64,000 bases of DNA from Hyphochytrium catenoides (lineage: Eukaryota; Sar; Hyphochytriomycetes; Hyphochytriales; Hyphochytriaceae). The DNA lies in the NCBI GenBank assembly GCA_900088475.1, contig FLMG01004374.1:154108-218107 (forward strand), in the 5' to 3' direction. Shown one piece after another: positions 48,717 through 61,300 of the stretch. The position numbers and the translations under genes were made by a program. Position 1 is the first letter of the stretch. Every line of letters begins with the position of its first letter. The notes below the pieces were generated by a model. The model made no database searches and had not been told where the DNA came from. It worked only from the letters and a program-made list of their open reading frames with translations.

Positions 48717-50949
48717 TCATATATCCTTATCTTCATAATCGGCCACGCGCTTCCATTGGCCATACCTCTTTTCTATCTCATCAATGCACCGAGAATGGAT
48801 GAAGTTATCATCATTGTAGGATGACAGCTTCAGTCCCTTGAGGGGCTCGTCGGCTTTCCACTGCGGCGAGCTGGGATCTAGGCGTTTACTCATTATCGCT
48901 CGAGGTACTTTGCTCTTCGTGGCCAAATAGCCCGAAATCCAAACCTAGTACAGAACGATTTAATGACCGAGAGCTTGGAGGTACAGGAAAGCTAACGCAC
49001 TGTACTTACGTCGTCCACCGTCATGCACACCGGAGGAAAGTCTGCTAACTCCGTTACATTCTCAAAAAAGCGTCGTCGATATCCAATGCCACAGCAAGCT
49101 TGCAGAATATCCACATAGACGCCTACAGGGGCAACGCTTACTTGCCTGACGAGACAGCCAAAATAATACTGAAGATGGACAAGAAGACACGCCCATGGGT
49201 AATTGCTGCCTTGAAAGCCCCCCCCAAACCACCACTGAGGCTATAAGACACTGAATGGAGGCACTGGTACCTGTTGGTCGCTGCCAGTAAGGGGCGTACA
49301 CAGGAACGACCCCTAGAGGTCTGCTCCATCCCATCGTGCCCCACCCACAGACCCCAACGGCTATGTCCTCTTTGTGTTCCGTCTGCCAGGCCAGAGTGGC
49401 GGAAAGGTCCGCAGGGTAAACAAAGTCATCGTCAACCGTAATCACCAGTGTTTCCGGATCTGCTTCCTTCAATAGTGTCGGGTAGAGCTTCGTGAGAGGA
49501 CCTACATCCTTACATCTACAAAGGAGAGGAAAAGTAGGCCCGGGAGAAGCAGTATCTTAGTGCCCAACTTACTCGCAAGTGGACCCTCTTACGTTAATCC
49601 CCAAAATGAGTGGTGTGTGTCATGCACTAACAGTCATCTACCACCACTCATCTTTCCTTAGTCATAATGGTTTTGCTTATCACGGAGTCTGAGCTTTCCA
49701 AAGCGCACATCGAATTCACGAAGTGTTTTCTCCAATCTTGCTTAATTAGTAAGATTCCTCATTCTCCCTCATGTCACTTCATGGTCTCATTTGGCTCACT
49801 GTACCTGTTGATAACAAGCTTTGGTATTTCGGTAAGAGATGAGGGGATCTCCACCTCATCGTAGTTCTGGTTGGACCTTGCCATTTTGCCCTTGGGAAGG
49901 TTCAGATAGATCGCATCCACCGGTAAGTCTTGGTTAGCGAGTGACATGATGGTCTCATATAGTTTGGCTACTCTGCCTGGAAGAAGAACCAGAAGTAACA
50001 GGGGCGCCCACAAAACGTGAGGAGGCCACAGAGAGGATCAGAACAATATGAGAGAAAAGAGCCTACACAAGCAAGCAAGAAGAATCAATCGGTGAAGGAG
50101 GTTGAGAGAGAGCAAGGCACTTTGATGGCAGAAGATAGAGAGACAACTCCAAATGACACAAGATCCCATAAAGTTCCACCCAGGGGAGCATGATCCTATG
50201 GTCTCATACCTGGTCTTGTTGTCAATGAAAAGACGACCCTAAATTTGGGCTTCCACCCCTTAGGAGGGGTTAGCTCTTCACTTGTCAGACCTCCGAGTGG
50301 TAGAGTATACATAGCGACCGCTAGGGGGGAAAGCGTACCCCATTTTTCTACGGTCCAGAGATATATGCGCAAGATAATGACCAATAGGATCGTAACAGCT
50401 ATCCATATCTTGCGTTTTGCAAGCGCATGCTGCCATCCTGACCCATGGATGACCTAAATAATCAATGAGAGTTGAGACTATTTTTGAAACACTGGAGGGT
50501 ACTCTGCAAGCTCGTGAAAAGCGTACATTGGGCTTGTCAAGGCGATGATAGCGCACGCCTTGGCCTTTGCTATCACTGGTCACTGGGAGTTGCATTATTG
50601 CAGAGGGACTTATTGAGAATGCTGATTGGTATCTGGGACAGTCATTACTTAACGGGAGGTCATGGCCCTTCACGGCAAAACAGCAGCGGCAGATTGGAGT
50701 GCGACAATCCAGCAGCTAGATCATCTCATCCACAGTGTTCACCCTGAGCCATCCTGCCATCCATTCAGCACTGTCTGGATGAGGAGCGCCAGCGAATAGC
50801 CGAGAGACAAGCTTTCCCCTAGAGGTCGACCACTGAGCAGGGGTCTGCGTACTGCTATGCGCCATAGATCCTGTGGCTTCTCTTCCTACTCCGTCTGTAA
50901 TAAGAGAAGAGAGCACGAAGAGCTTCTTCATGATCTCATAGCTCATCAT
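48717..50949 (-). CDS. Type II membrane glycosyltransferase-like protein (VDDD motif)
   Basis: Leftward exons. A membrane-anchor exon at about 50458-50211 carries a single TM helix, AVTILLVIILRIYLW, preceded by basic KRK. Then come RVVFSLTTRPGRVAKLYET (junction near 50211/49981), IYLNLPKGK, and DVGPLTKLYPTLLKE followed by LVITVDDDFVYPADL (about 49523-49270). The last exons have VDILQACCGIGYRRRFF and MTVDDVWISGYLATKSKVPR, ending at 48717. The Thr-Val-Asp-Asp-Asp motif is like the DxD metal/nucleotide-sugar site of GT-A folds, and a second VDD sits before WISGYLA. Topology and motif suggest a Golgi glycosyltransferase. The family is one I have met as uncharacterised in algae and stramenopiles, and the sugar and acceptor are unknown. 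An upstream exon (50949-50739, MKKLFVLSSLITDG) joins in phase but is speculative. Confidence 0.65.
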
Positions 50950-51429
50950 CAGCGCTGAAAAGAAGACCAGACAGATCAGAACCCAACTTCTCAGTGACTG
51001 ATCTTTTAAAGGTTATCAATGTCCGATTACTGACGAACTAGTTAATGTGTTTGTATGTATGAACCTAGGGGTGCCTCTCACTCCAGTAGGCGGGGATGGA
51101 GGCCCAAGGCACACGGAAAACCTGATAGATTAATCTTGGTACTTTGCGCCAGCACCTCTAGTGCTACGAGGGCCATCACCACGGATGGTCACGATGGCAC
51201 TCTCTATTATTGGAGAAGCAAAGACAGAGGAAGCATGCCTTGTTCGCATCAGAACCACTCGAAGACGGCAGCCAAGAAGTCTGCAGACTGGAGCTTCGTA
51301 AAGGTCTTGAAGCTTGGACATTGGAGTTCTAGGAATTGCTCGCAGCAGCAGTGCTTTGACACTTGGCCAGAAGCCTTTCCTTTCTATCAGTTCTGGAGTT
51401 AGATAAGTTAAAGAGACGGGGATACAGCC

Positions 51430-53287
51430 ATGGCGACTCCTGGTAAGAACACGAGAGCTCGCGTCATTACTCTGCCACGCTAGTGGAGAGCCTGTTAGCT
51501 GACTCACACCTTTGGCAGACAAGAAGAAGAAGAAGAGTAAGACCCGCTCAGAAGATGCGGCAGCGGAGACGCCTTCGCTATCCACAGGCCAAGTGGATTA
51601 CATGATTGAACCTCAAAAGACGTAAGTCAAATGGCATTAGGGGTGTAACGCCATGTCTGTGTCCTAACATATCCTCTTTCAGGACTCCAAAGTTGGATAC
51701 CTCAAAGTGGCCTCTTCTTCTGAAGAACTATGATCAACTAAACATCAGGACGGGCCACTATACTCCTATACCTTCCGGCAGCTCTCCTCTGAAACGTGAG
51801 CTTAGGGAATACCTCCAATACGGTGTTATCAACCTTGATAAGCCTGCCAACCCGTCGTCACATGAGGTGGTAGCTTGGATCAAACGCATTCTTCGCTGCG
51901 ACAAAACTGGCCACAGTGGTACACTTGACCCGAAGGTAACAGGATGCCTCATCGTCTGCATTGATAGGGCGACAAGGCTCGTGAAGTCACAACAGGTAAG
52001 ACCTCATTGTGTCCTATTAGTCACATTTTCGAGTGTTCGCTTTAATGACGGATAACCTTGGCAGGGTGCTGGAAAGGAGTACGTAGCGGTGGTTCGGCTT
52101 CACAATGCGATTGAGGATCAGTCATCTCTTGCCCGTGCGATCGAGACTCTTACTGGAGCATGCTTTCAAAGACCCCCTCTTATCTCCGCTGTTAAAAGGC
52201 AGCTGCGCATCCGTACCATCTACCAGTCCAAGCTGATCGAGTATGACAACGATAGGCATTTGGGAGTTTTTTGGGTCAGCTGTGAGGCTGGAACTTACAT
52301 CCGTACACTGTGCGTCCATCTGGGCTTGCTGACGGGAGTTGGTGGACACATGCAAGAGCTTCGCCGTGTTCGCTCGGGTATTATGGGCGAGCAGGATAAT
52401 ATGGTCACTATGCACGACGTTCTTGATGCTCAATGGATTTATGATAACCAGAAAGATGAGAGCTACCTGAGGCGAGTCGTCAGGCCCCTGGAGACTCTTC
52501 TAACCAATTACAAGAGAGTTGTGGTGAAAGACAGCGCTGTGAACGCCATCTGCTATGGTGCCAAGCTCATGATTCCAGGCCTTCTGCGCTTTGCTGACGA
52601 CATTGAGGTTGGAACAGAGGTAGTGCTGATGACGACAAAGGGTGAAGCTATTGCTGTTGGTATCGCACAAATGACGACGGCCGTGATGGCCACGGTAGAC
52701 CACGGCGTGGTGGCAAAGATCAAGAGAGTTGTCATGGAGAGAGACACATATCCTCGTCGATGGGGTTTAGGACCAATGGCGCAGAAGAAGAAAGCTATGA
52801 TCAAGGTTTGTTCAATTATCGCGGTCAGAGCGCTTCGCTTTAGCTAATATCTGTTATTTTTAGGCGGGTACCTTAGACAAGTATGGCCGCCCGAACGAGA
52901 GCACTCCTGCCACGTTCAAGAAAGAATATGTAAGCTATGAGGGGGCGTCTTCCTCCGCTACTCCAAGCAAGTCCGAGGAGCAACCAAAGGCGGAAGAGGC
53001 ACCTGCCAAGGTACGAGGGTTCTTTTGCACGGAATGACTTGGAATACCAACCCTTGACTAATCAAATCTCTGCTTCTTCGAAGGCTATGGAACAAAGTGA
53101 GGATGAGGAAGAGAAAAAGAAGAGAAAGAAGGCCAAGAAGGAGGCCAAAAAGAAGGCTAAGGAAGAAGAGGAGGCTTCGTCGTCAAAGAAGAGGACCGCT
53201 GAGGATGCGGGCAATGGAGGTACCGGAGAATCCCCAAAGCGGAAGAAGGACAAGAAGAAGAAGAAATCCAAGGAAGGGGAGGACTGA
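51430..53287 (+). CDS. CBF5: Dyskerin / Cbf5, H/ACA RNP pseudouridine synthase
   Basis: Six phase-checked exons (51430-51442, 51519-51621, 51683-51995, 52065-52805, 52864-53010 and 53084-53287) give 506 aa. Dyskerin is the catalytic subunit of box H/ACA snoRNPs. It converts uridine to pseudouridine in rRNA and snRNA, and in many eukaryotes it stabilises telomerase RNA. Motifs: the N-terminal [19 protein letters not shown] segment; the catalytic motif [16 protein letters not shown] with its Asp; the TruB-type fold with [33 protein letters not shown]; and a PUA domain around [18 protein letters not shown] to [15 protein letters not shown]. The first exon is only 13 nt and encodes MATP plus one base. 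The C-terminal tail is Lys/Glu/Ser-rich, as in other Cbf5 proteins, ending [11 protein letters not shown]. Confidence 0.97.
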
Positions 53288-53537
53288 GCTGCATAGCGCA
53301 TGCTAGGCTATAGCTTACCATCAACTGTACTTATAGCTGTCATGGACCTTTCATTACACTGGTCACTACCGACATAATCTCTTCCTTCTATTATGATCTC
53401 GAGGATCTTACTTTTAAGTCGCTCTGGTCGTTGGTCGTTATGTCAATGCGAGGCAGAGCACAATAAATATAAGAATAAATAGTAGCGGCGTAAGCAATAC
53501 TGGAGGAGTGCCATGCCATATTGCTTCTGGAGAGAAC

Positions 53538-54468
53538 TCAAAGCTCCATCGGGAACTGGAGAGGTTGATCTTCCCACATGGCCTCTGATGACCAGGCGAT
53601 TTTGGGTTTGCGGAGGTCTTCATGAAGCAGTTCTCGAAGCTCATATGAAGACACGCCGTGATGGATAACTTGGACTTGGTCAAACGAGAGGCGTTCATAG
53701 TCTTCCGGTAATGCATGGTGAGGCGCTAATCCTTGCAGTCCTCTAAGCGGCAAACCTCCCATGGTTGAATGGTCATATCCGTCGGGGGAATTCTGGGAAG
53801 ACCAACTATTAGTTGGGCTCGCTTCCGATGCGACGCTCGCGCCTGAAGCCTTGGCGTTGTACACCGTTCTGGGCCATACCATCTTGCTCACAGGAATTGA
53901 TTGCCCCCCTGTCGTTGGACTCACTTCGAATCGTATAAAGCCGTCTTCGTCTACCATGTTTGTCACCCGAGCGAAGACGTTGCGATCGTACCCTCTCAGT
54001 GCATGGCTGGTGCTCCTGTTCATTCCATCATTTCTTGCGCTTCCCTTACAGCTCCAACTCAGACTCTGAGCGATCGAAGCGGCGAAGCCGACTTCGCGGT
54101 GCTCTGTGAGCTCTACACCTAATGGAGACATAACGCTGAGGGCAAGCTGGTGTCTCTTATTGCAGGCTAGAGGAGGGCAAGCTCAAGCTGTAGCTCTCAT
54201 TGTAGATAGTGTTGGTGGAGTCGGCAGACAGGGTAACAGCGATCTGGGCACCGCACTTGTCTTTGTCTGGTCTGGTGTCTGGTGAGATGGAAAATGCGTC
54301 CTTCTGCTGCTGTGACCAATCTTCATTGACGGGGTTGCAAGAAGAGCTGAACGCTGTTCCTTCTTGCAAAGCTACAATTGAGAAGCAGCAATAGTCTATA
54401 GTAGTAGTACAGTACAAGTAAAAGGAACACAGACAGGAAGAAAAGAGAGAAGAAAGAACAAGGGCCAA
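53538..54468 (-). CDS. Hypothetical protein, possible secretory N-terminus
   Basis: No known family. The best model joins an exon starting at 54468 (MALVLSSLFSSCLCSFYLYC, a possible signal peptide) to one from about 54174 to 53538. It uses a phase-1 GTGCCC donor near 54257 and a CTCTAG acceptor. That keeps NKRHQLALSVMSPLGVELTE in frame with the long second exon. Readable stretches in the latter are YDRNVFARVTNMVDEDGFIR and LSFDQVQVIHHGVSSYELRE. It has no membrane segment beyond the N-terminus and ends LQFPMEL. The second exon could instead be a stand-alone gene starting MSPLGVELTEH at 54131. The coding call rests on open-frame length (198 codons), and confidence in the first exon is low. Confidence 0.45.
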
Positions 54469-57366
54469 GGCGACGTAGCCTTATTATTATTGATGGAAGG
54501 TCGGTACTTACTATTGAAATCGAGGCTATTTTTTACCTAACAAATGTACTAAGGCCTTCGAGTCTTTTTAGCGCAGATGGACTTCTTGGCCTGTTATTTA
54601 TGTTGTCCAAACTTCGTTCTCAGTCACTGTGATAGAGAAAGAAAGAGCAACCAACCAAGTAGTAATATGCTCCAGGAGCTCTTGAAATATACAATGATGA
54701 CCTATCCTTACGGAAGTAGTAGTACGATATATTTAGACCAAGACCTTCCAATGTCTATTTTGATTGGAGCGCAATGTTGCATAGCTTTCACTATTAAAAT
54801 CGAAGGATTCACCCAACACCTATCGCCAAGACCTCTCTTCGCCTGAAAGCTTCCTCCCTTACGTGTGAACCGGGAACAAACCGAGTCAGTGAAGAAAGAC
54901 CTAGACTGTTTACACTGTAAACTGTTCTGTTCCTTGCCAGTCATTCGTTTGATGCGCAGCAGGGTTGGACCAACGGGATTGCAGGCTGCCCCAGCGACTA
55001 TTCCCCTTGTCCAGTCAAAGCTCATACGATCCACTTCGCTGCCCTCTATCTGTCTCCGTCTTCATTCGTCACCTGCCAAGTCACAAGCCACCAGCCTTTA
55101 AGCTCCACTCACCCATTTTTTTATGATGAACCTGGGAGTGGTAGTGTCGTAGGAACTGCGCATTGCTTAGGGTAAAGATTAGTTCTATTTACTCTCTTCC
55201 TCGGAGGTAGAACCATACAAATTGCAACGGACGATGGGTAAGTTGACGACGAGGCGACGAGGATGATGGATCACAAGAGCTTGAAGTGCAGCAACTTATG
55301 GGTAAACTCTGACAAGGATCTGACGGCGCCCTGGTTGGCTGCTGTGTTTCCCGAAAATCATTGGATATCACGTCAGTTGGGAGAGTTTGGAGCGGATGAT
55401 GCATCGTTTACGTTCCTTCTGAACTTCCACAACCAATGTTTTCTGCTGCATGTGAGTCTTATCCCATCTTGGACTGACTGGCCCGGCAGTGTAGTACGGC
55501 AACTCCTACGTATCAGACTGTACCGGACAGAAAAACAGGGTCGGAGGCGGCTAAGCTTATCAACTTACATGAGTTTCCCCGCAATTGTTGCTTGCCATCA
55601 CATTCTTACGGCACTTGTACCACTTTACTATGAACGGATACCAGTAAAAAGAGCCTTGATATGCATCCTCGAAGCACCACACTATTAACAAATTATAGGA
55701 AGGACCACGAGCTCGAACCTAATCGCACCTCAAGGTTTGTTGTTGTTGACATCGAAGCCTTCTTGACGAATAGCAGATGTATTGGTGCCATCACGATCCT
55801 CTCTTCACCATTCTTGTTCTTCCAGTCTACCAGTGGGCGTATTGCAACCTAGGAGAGCGGTATTGGTGATAACGCTTGCCCAGCCAACTAGATTCCCACA
55901 AGACAGCGTTCGTATCCAGCATCCTTACCTTTTCCAGGCCCAAAGGAAGTTTGGAGATAGATAATACACTCCTCAGCTCAATAGGAGGTACCGCTATAGC
56001 ACAAAATGTTGAGGTTGACGCTTCTGGCCACCAAAGTAAGCCCGCGCTGGATACAAATTGTAATACCAAGGACTTGAAGACCCAGTCAGAACAGCCAACA
56101 GGTCAATGGAAGGCAATGTATGCTGTTAGGCATAAGGTAAAATATGGTCAGCATCACCTCGAAGACAACAGGGCATCGGACCTTAATTTGGCTAAAGAAA
56201 AGGTCGTGAAAGGAGTAGGGCCCTAGTCTAGGGTGCCAAAAGAAAGAGGTTGAGAAAATGCCTCTTCAGCGTTCTTTTACCGGGCTACTGGCACGTAGCG
56301 GAAACAGCAGCAGTTGCACCACATCTTCCTTAAACAACTCCCTGTGCCTCTGATTCTTTCTACTTCATGCTTCCATCTCTATATATTAATGCGGTTTCAT
56401 TGTCCACTCAAATGGCACTTATTAGGGCTATGAGTTACCCGCGCGATTTTAATGACGGCAATGGATCTCCCTCCTTGTCTGATTGGATCTGCTGCCCACT
56501 TAACTGTCTGATTGGATCTGCTGCCCACTTAACTCCGACCGACGTGCATAATCTCCTTCCGTCCTCTAGCAGCTGGCACCCCTCTTAAGTGACTTCCTCC
56601 ATGAGCTTCGACCGAGGCATGCACTCCCCATCACCGCTCGTCAGACTCACGAAGTGTTTTTAATTATGAGCTAAGGTGAAGGTCAAAAACAGTCAAAGGA
56701 CTTGGCTTCATAAAAAAGCCCATCGCTGCTTTGACCGTAGAAAGAAAGGTAACCTCGTATGGCTGTCAGTCAAGCAGCATTATAATCCACAAGAGAACGT
56801 TGGCTCTCCTCCTGGCATCGCTTTCTTAGTTGTGCCCGAAGCCTTCCTTCAAAGGAGAGATCCAACGACAGGAGGGGCCGTACTAGTAGTAGCCAACATT
56901 TGCTTGTTACAACACTTCTTCATCTTCTTTCAATCCAAAGACCAAAAGACCAAGTGGCGCCGGGTTCTGAATAAACGTAGATTAATCCTACGGTTATCAG
57001 GATAAAGGTTTACTTATCCGGAATAACAGCCATCTCACTTCGCCATCATCAAGCCCTCCATCAGCGGCAGTGTTGAAGTGCATGAGAGTGTCATGGGATC
57101 GCCTGTCATGTCCCTTCAGCGTGCACGTCAGCAATAAAGCTCTGTGAGGAGCGAACTAAGAACACGTCCGTTCTCCCAACGTCTGGAGATGATGTTTCTC
57201 AGATTCTTATGGTGTCATATCCTTGAAATGGGGCCCTTTAAGCGGACATCAAACTTAATCAGTCTGCTTTTGAAGACGAGGCTTTCTGTCAAGCAAACAA
57301 CAAAACCAGGACAGTAGTCCTGCTTGTAATCCGTACCTCCGTGCTGCTTACGCTCAGAAGAGCCCC
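54469..57366. other. 2.9-kb gene-poor region
   Basis: No exon chain could be supported. The forward open frame at 55263-55688 starts in a protein-like way (WLAAVFPENHWISRQLGEFG) but has no consistent neighbours. Frames at 55876-56226 and 56676-57005 look random. The region contains one exact 29-nt tandem duplication and the MsrA promoter at its right end. Confidence 0.4.
56476..56533. repeat. Exact 29-nt tandem duplication
   Basis: The unit beginning TGTCTGATTGGATCTGCTGC occurs twice back-to-back (56476-56504 and 56505-56533) with no mismatch. It lies in non-coding sequence and looks recent. Confidence 0.97.
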
Positions 57367-58357
57367 ATGTGGCCATCTGCTCTGCGGGCCTTCGTATATG
57401 GAGGTACGAGAGGGACAAAAGCACCTGCGAGTAAGGTGACGGTCGTTGTGCCTTGGGTCCGCATTCTACTAGGTAAGGGCCCTCCTCTTTGTGTCTACCA
57501 AGGCTAAGACTGTCATTATTCGCCATCACTCATCGTCATTCTTTTAACAGGTGGAGCGCTATTCGCAGTTGTGCCACCTTCTGGTACTGGTGGTTGCGCC
57601 TTGGGCGACGACAGGCGTTCACGATGCTCTTCCTTACAAGAACCACTGGGACCAGATGCTCCCGTCAAGGGGGAGATGGCAGTCTTTGCTGGTGGCTGCT
57701 TTTGGGGTTTGGAGCTGGCATATCAAAGAGTGCATGGGGTCCTCGATACGAGAGTAGGATATACACAGGGCCACGTCCCCAACCCCACATATCGAGAAGT
57801 ATGTGCCGGAACCACAGGTACCTAAACGCAATCGGGCAAACATGAATGAAATGGTTGGCTGTGTTCCTCATTGGACAGCCCCGATGGACGTTGTCTTTGT
57901 AACTGTACTCAGCCTTCTTCGTGCAGGCCACGCAGAAGCTGTCCGCATCGTGTACGACCCTTCAATCGTGCCCTACAACAGGCTGCTGGATCTATTCTGG
58001 AGCAGGATTGACCCAACACAACTTAATAGACAGGTGTGGACCCAAACGATCTATGACCCCCCGATATCTTGTCTCTCGAAGTAGCTAAGAAGAGTGACTT
58101 CTTACTATTTATATCAGGGTAATGACTTCGGCACACAGTATCGGACGGGAATATACGTCACAACCGAGGAGCAGATGAACTTAGCCATTGCCAGCAGGAA
58201 AGCAGTCCAAGAGCGACTGGGACCGAAACCAGTCGTAACTGAGATTAAAGAGGCAGCGAGATTTTGGGAGGCCGAGGAGTATCATCAGCGCTACCTGGAG
58301 AAAGGCGGCCAAAGTGCAGCTAAAGGGGAGACATCGCGCATTCGCTGTTATGGCTGA
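57367..58357 (+). CDS. msrA: Peptide methionine sulfoxide reductase A
   Basis: MsrA reduces methionine-S-sulfoxide in proteins and free methionine, with thioredoxin as usual reductant. Four phase-checked exons (57367-57472, 57551-57817, 57927-58033 and 58118-58357) give 239 aa. The catalytic motif [19 protein letters not shown] is intact (Cys of GCFWG). It is followed by [19 protein letters not shown], then [34 protein letters not shown] and [13 protein letters not shown] Cys three residues from the C-terminus (RIRCYG) is a candidate resolving cysteine. The first ~85 residues are an extension with a hydrophobic part ([20 protein letters not shown]) that fits a plastid/ER-type leader or signal anchor. 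The start ATG is the first in frame. No fused MsrB domain is seen. Confidence 0.93.
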
Positions 58358-61300
58358 CTCAGTAGTCACCAAGGGATGGTCCAGTTCACGTAGCTGTCCC
58401 ATCGCCTTTTCTGATAGTGGAAACGGGATCTTGGGTGCGAGGTGCAATGCAGCAGGCGAAATATAGTAGGAAGTCGGGCGTACTCCGATCAGATATCGCC
58501 TTTATCAAGTGAGGTTTGTTACTTGTACAAGATAAAGACAGCCTTCTTCCTCACCTTTCACGATGATAGCGTTTGGGATATGCTACGGCAGTCAGTATAG
58601 GCGGCAGCACTACTTGCTAACATGAATACCGCAATTACCTCTGACTTTTCTTCTAGTATCTGAAGTTTTAGGAGGTTCCGACGAGACTACTGCTACCTTC
58701 CCGTTAAGAATTCCTATTATGGGGAAACGAGCGTGACGATGTTGGGAGGAGGAGAGGGGAATAGCAATACTGTCTCACCTAGCCAAGAGGAAATATTTGT
58801 CGTATATCAGGTAGTTCCCTGAACCCACGACCTGAGTACGGTCCCACCAGCATCCCACTGCTGCCGACTGCTCGTCTTTCTCTTCCTCTCGTCTTGCTTT
58901 TTGCGCCTCTCCCCTCAACCTTCGCCCCTCGGCTTTCCCTTTCTCTCATCTTGCTTTTTGCCTCTCTTCATCCTTGATCTCGTGTCTCTCTCCTCGTTCT
59001 ACAAGGTCCCGTGCGGGTCATTTATTTACGACATACATGGCGCGGGTGATGAGCACGTGCCACAAACAGAGGTAGTGAAAAAGCAACAAGCTAACGCCGA
59101 GATCTGAGCACAAGTCAAGCCGACGAGAATCGATCGGCATTGCCAGCAACACCCAGAAGTATTACTAAGGTCGTCCGCGTCCCACTGCTCAGCTCAGACG
59201 TTCTTATAGCAGGCGCTGTGCAGCAATGTGTGCTTACTTTTCGTCGTTGAGCTGAGCGAAGCAATAATGAATCGAACCATTCTATTCCCCAGGCTTGGAG
59301 CAGACCACTGTTGTTCTTCTTTCTAGTAGTTGTGAGGATGTTGAGGGGCCTCTTCAGTTCTGCTATCTCAAGAATCGAGGGTTATCGTCTAGAAGCTCTG
59401 GAAAAGAGTCGATCTAGCGCCCCCAACCGTTAGATCAGTAGAAGAACTGTAGATTCGTTGTGTGTGTTGCTTTGCAGTCTTCGTACCGTCCTTATCTCTA
59501 TATCTGCACGGCTATTTCAGTGCTAGCGGGTGAGCTGTTAGTAGAGACTAGAAGAGGCTGTTATCCTGACGACTAGTAAGGAGAATAAACTGACAGCAGG
59601 AAGAGAAGGGGCGGGACCTAATAGAACAATAGAACCTGGGCCCAAAAAAAGAAGAGAGACAAGGAGCGGAGGGAGTAGTGGGATTCGAACCAGCCAGCTG
59701 ATTTCACTAACCGAGAAGACTAGGCGGATGTAGACTCTTCTAACCCTTCGCCACCATCACGGCGAGGGCAGCATAAAGGTGCCTCTGGGAGGACGAGCGA
59801 TGACGAAGCTGCCATTGAAGTTATGAAGTTGAACAAAAGGTTCGTCCTTGAAGACGAGAAGGCAGGCCTGTCGAGCCACAGGGGTCGATGCTGATGGGGG
59901 AGAAATCTTCCTCATAATTTGCAGATGAAAGAGCATGAGAGTCGTTGATGCGGCTATAATAAGAGAGGTGAAGAGACAGAGATCGAAGAGGCGGAGAGAG
60001 TAGGAGCCAAGAGCCAAGACAAGGAGGAGAGAGACAGGCTTCCAGTTGTCTTTTATAAGCACAAACAAAAGCGTCTTTGACTGTTTTTCTACTAGGAACT
60101 AGTAGAGTCTGTCTCGTAGCAAGAACATACGAAGTCTGCAGCAGATTCGTGGCTGAACAGTAGACCTTAAGAGCTGGTACGTTTATTAGTACTAGGGTAG
60201 TATAGAGATTTGTAGTAGTGCTCTTTAATGCTTTCTAATAGTAAGAGCTTTCTAAAAGTGGTCAATAAAAGTAGAACTAGAACTACCATTATTTATTTTT
60301 ATTGCCCTTTTTTTCTTCATAAAATCTACAGTAGAACTACTAACTAAGGAGGAGAAAGGAAAACATGACCCAGTTCCTCTGTCAAAAAGGCCACCTGTAG
60401 AGCCTTTTTTTTACGTTTATATTTTATGTTTATCTATAAAATGTTGTTGCGCAAAGAATACATTTATTCCGATAGTAATGTATGGCTGAATGGCTGGTAA
60501 ATTGACCAGTGTATGTGCATTTGGGTTATTATTTTATTTACGGGAATAATAGCACACAAGGGCTTTGTTGTAGCTCAAACCCAAAGCAACGGCCCGTAAA
60601 ACCTCAACCCAACCTCCTGACTCTGTAGACAGAACTCCTAGAGGTAAGGCTTATTTCTAGGTACCACTCTTTTTTTCAATAGTTTTTGGGTTTTTCAGTT
60701 GATGGTTGCACCGGTTTACACTGGGTCCATGAGAGATGCCAGGGAGTTACCATTCAAGTCACAGAGCAATGATCGTCGTAATAAATTTGATACTTCCACT
60801 CAAAAACGAGTTACCACTGTTGACGCAGTTGTACAGCATCGTAGTCGTTCTAGATGGGGAGGAGGGGGCGCCAAGTGTCCGTCTTCCTTCCTGACAGGAG
60901 AAAATGCCGTCGGCTTGGGAGCATCGGCGATTAGCCGTGCGGCTGTCGTCCGCCCTTTGGTCATTTCGTCCTCTAGGTCCTCATACACTCATCTTTCACT
61001 ACAGGTACAGGTACAGGTACAAAGGTCCAGGTTATGAACAAGCTAGGGGCTGGAGCACGACAGCTTGGTTGGGCTGTGTTGTACGACGGGAACAACCAGT
61101 TCTTGGTGGGACTGGGGTTGATGGCTTCCACTGTTGATAGTTCTATCAACTCGATACAAAAGACATAGCAATCGTGTTGCGTGGGGCTGACCCTAGAGAT
61201 CAGTTGACCTTTCATTTTGGGCCGTGATGAACGGGTTGTACTCCTACACCGTAGAACGAACGGCGACGACGATCAGGGCAAGAGGGTGGTGATGATGGCG

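Noticed and set aside
55263-55688. Forward 141-codon frame near 55.4 kb
   Set aside because: The first half looks protein-like, but the second half does not, and no flanking exon extends it. It may be a gene relic.
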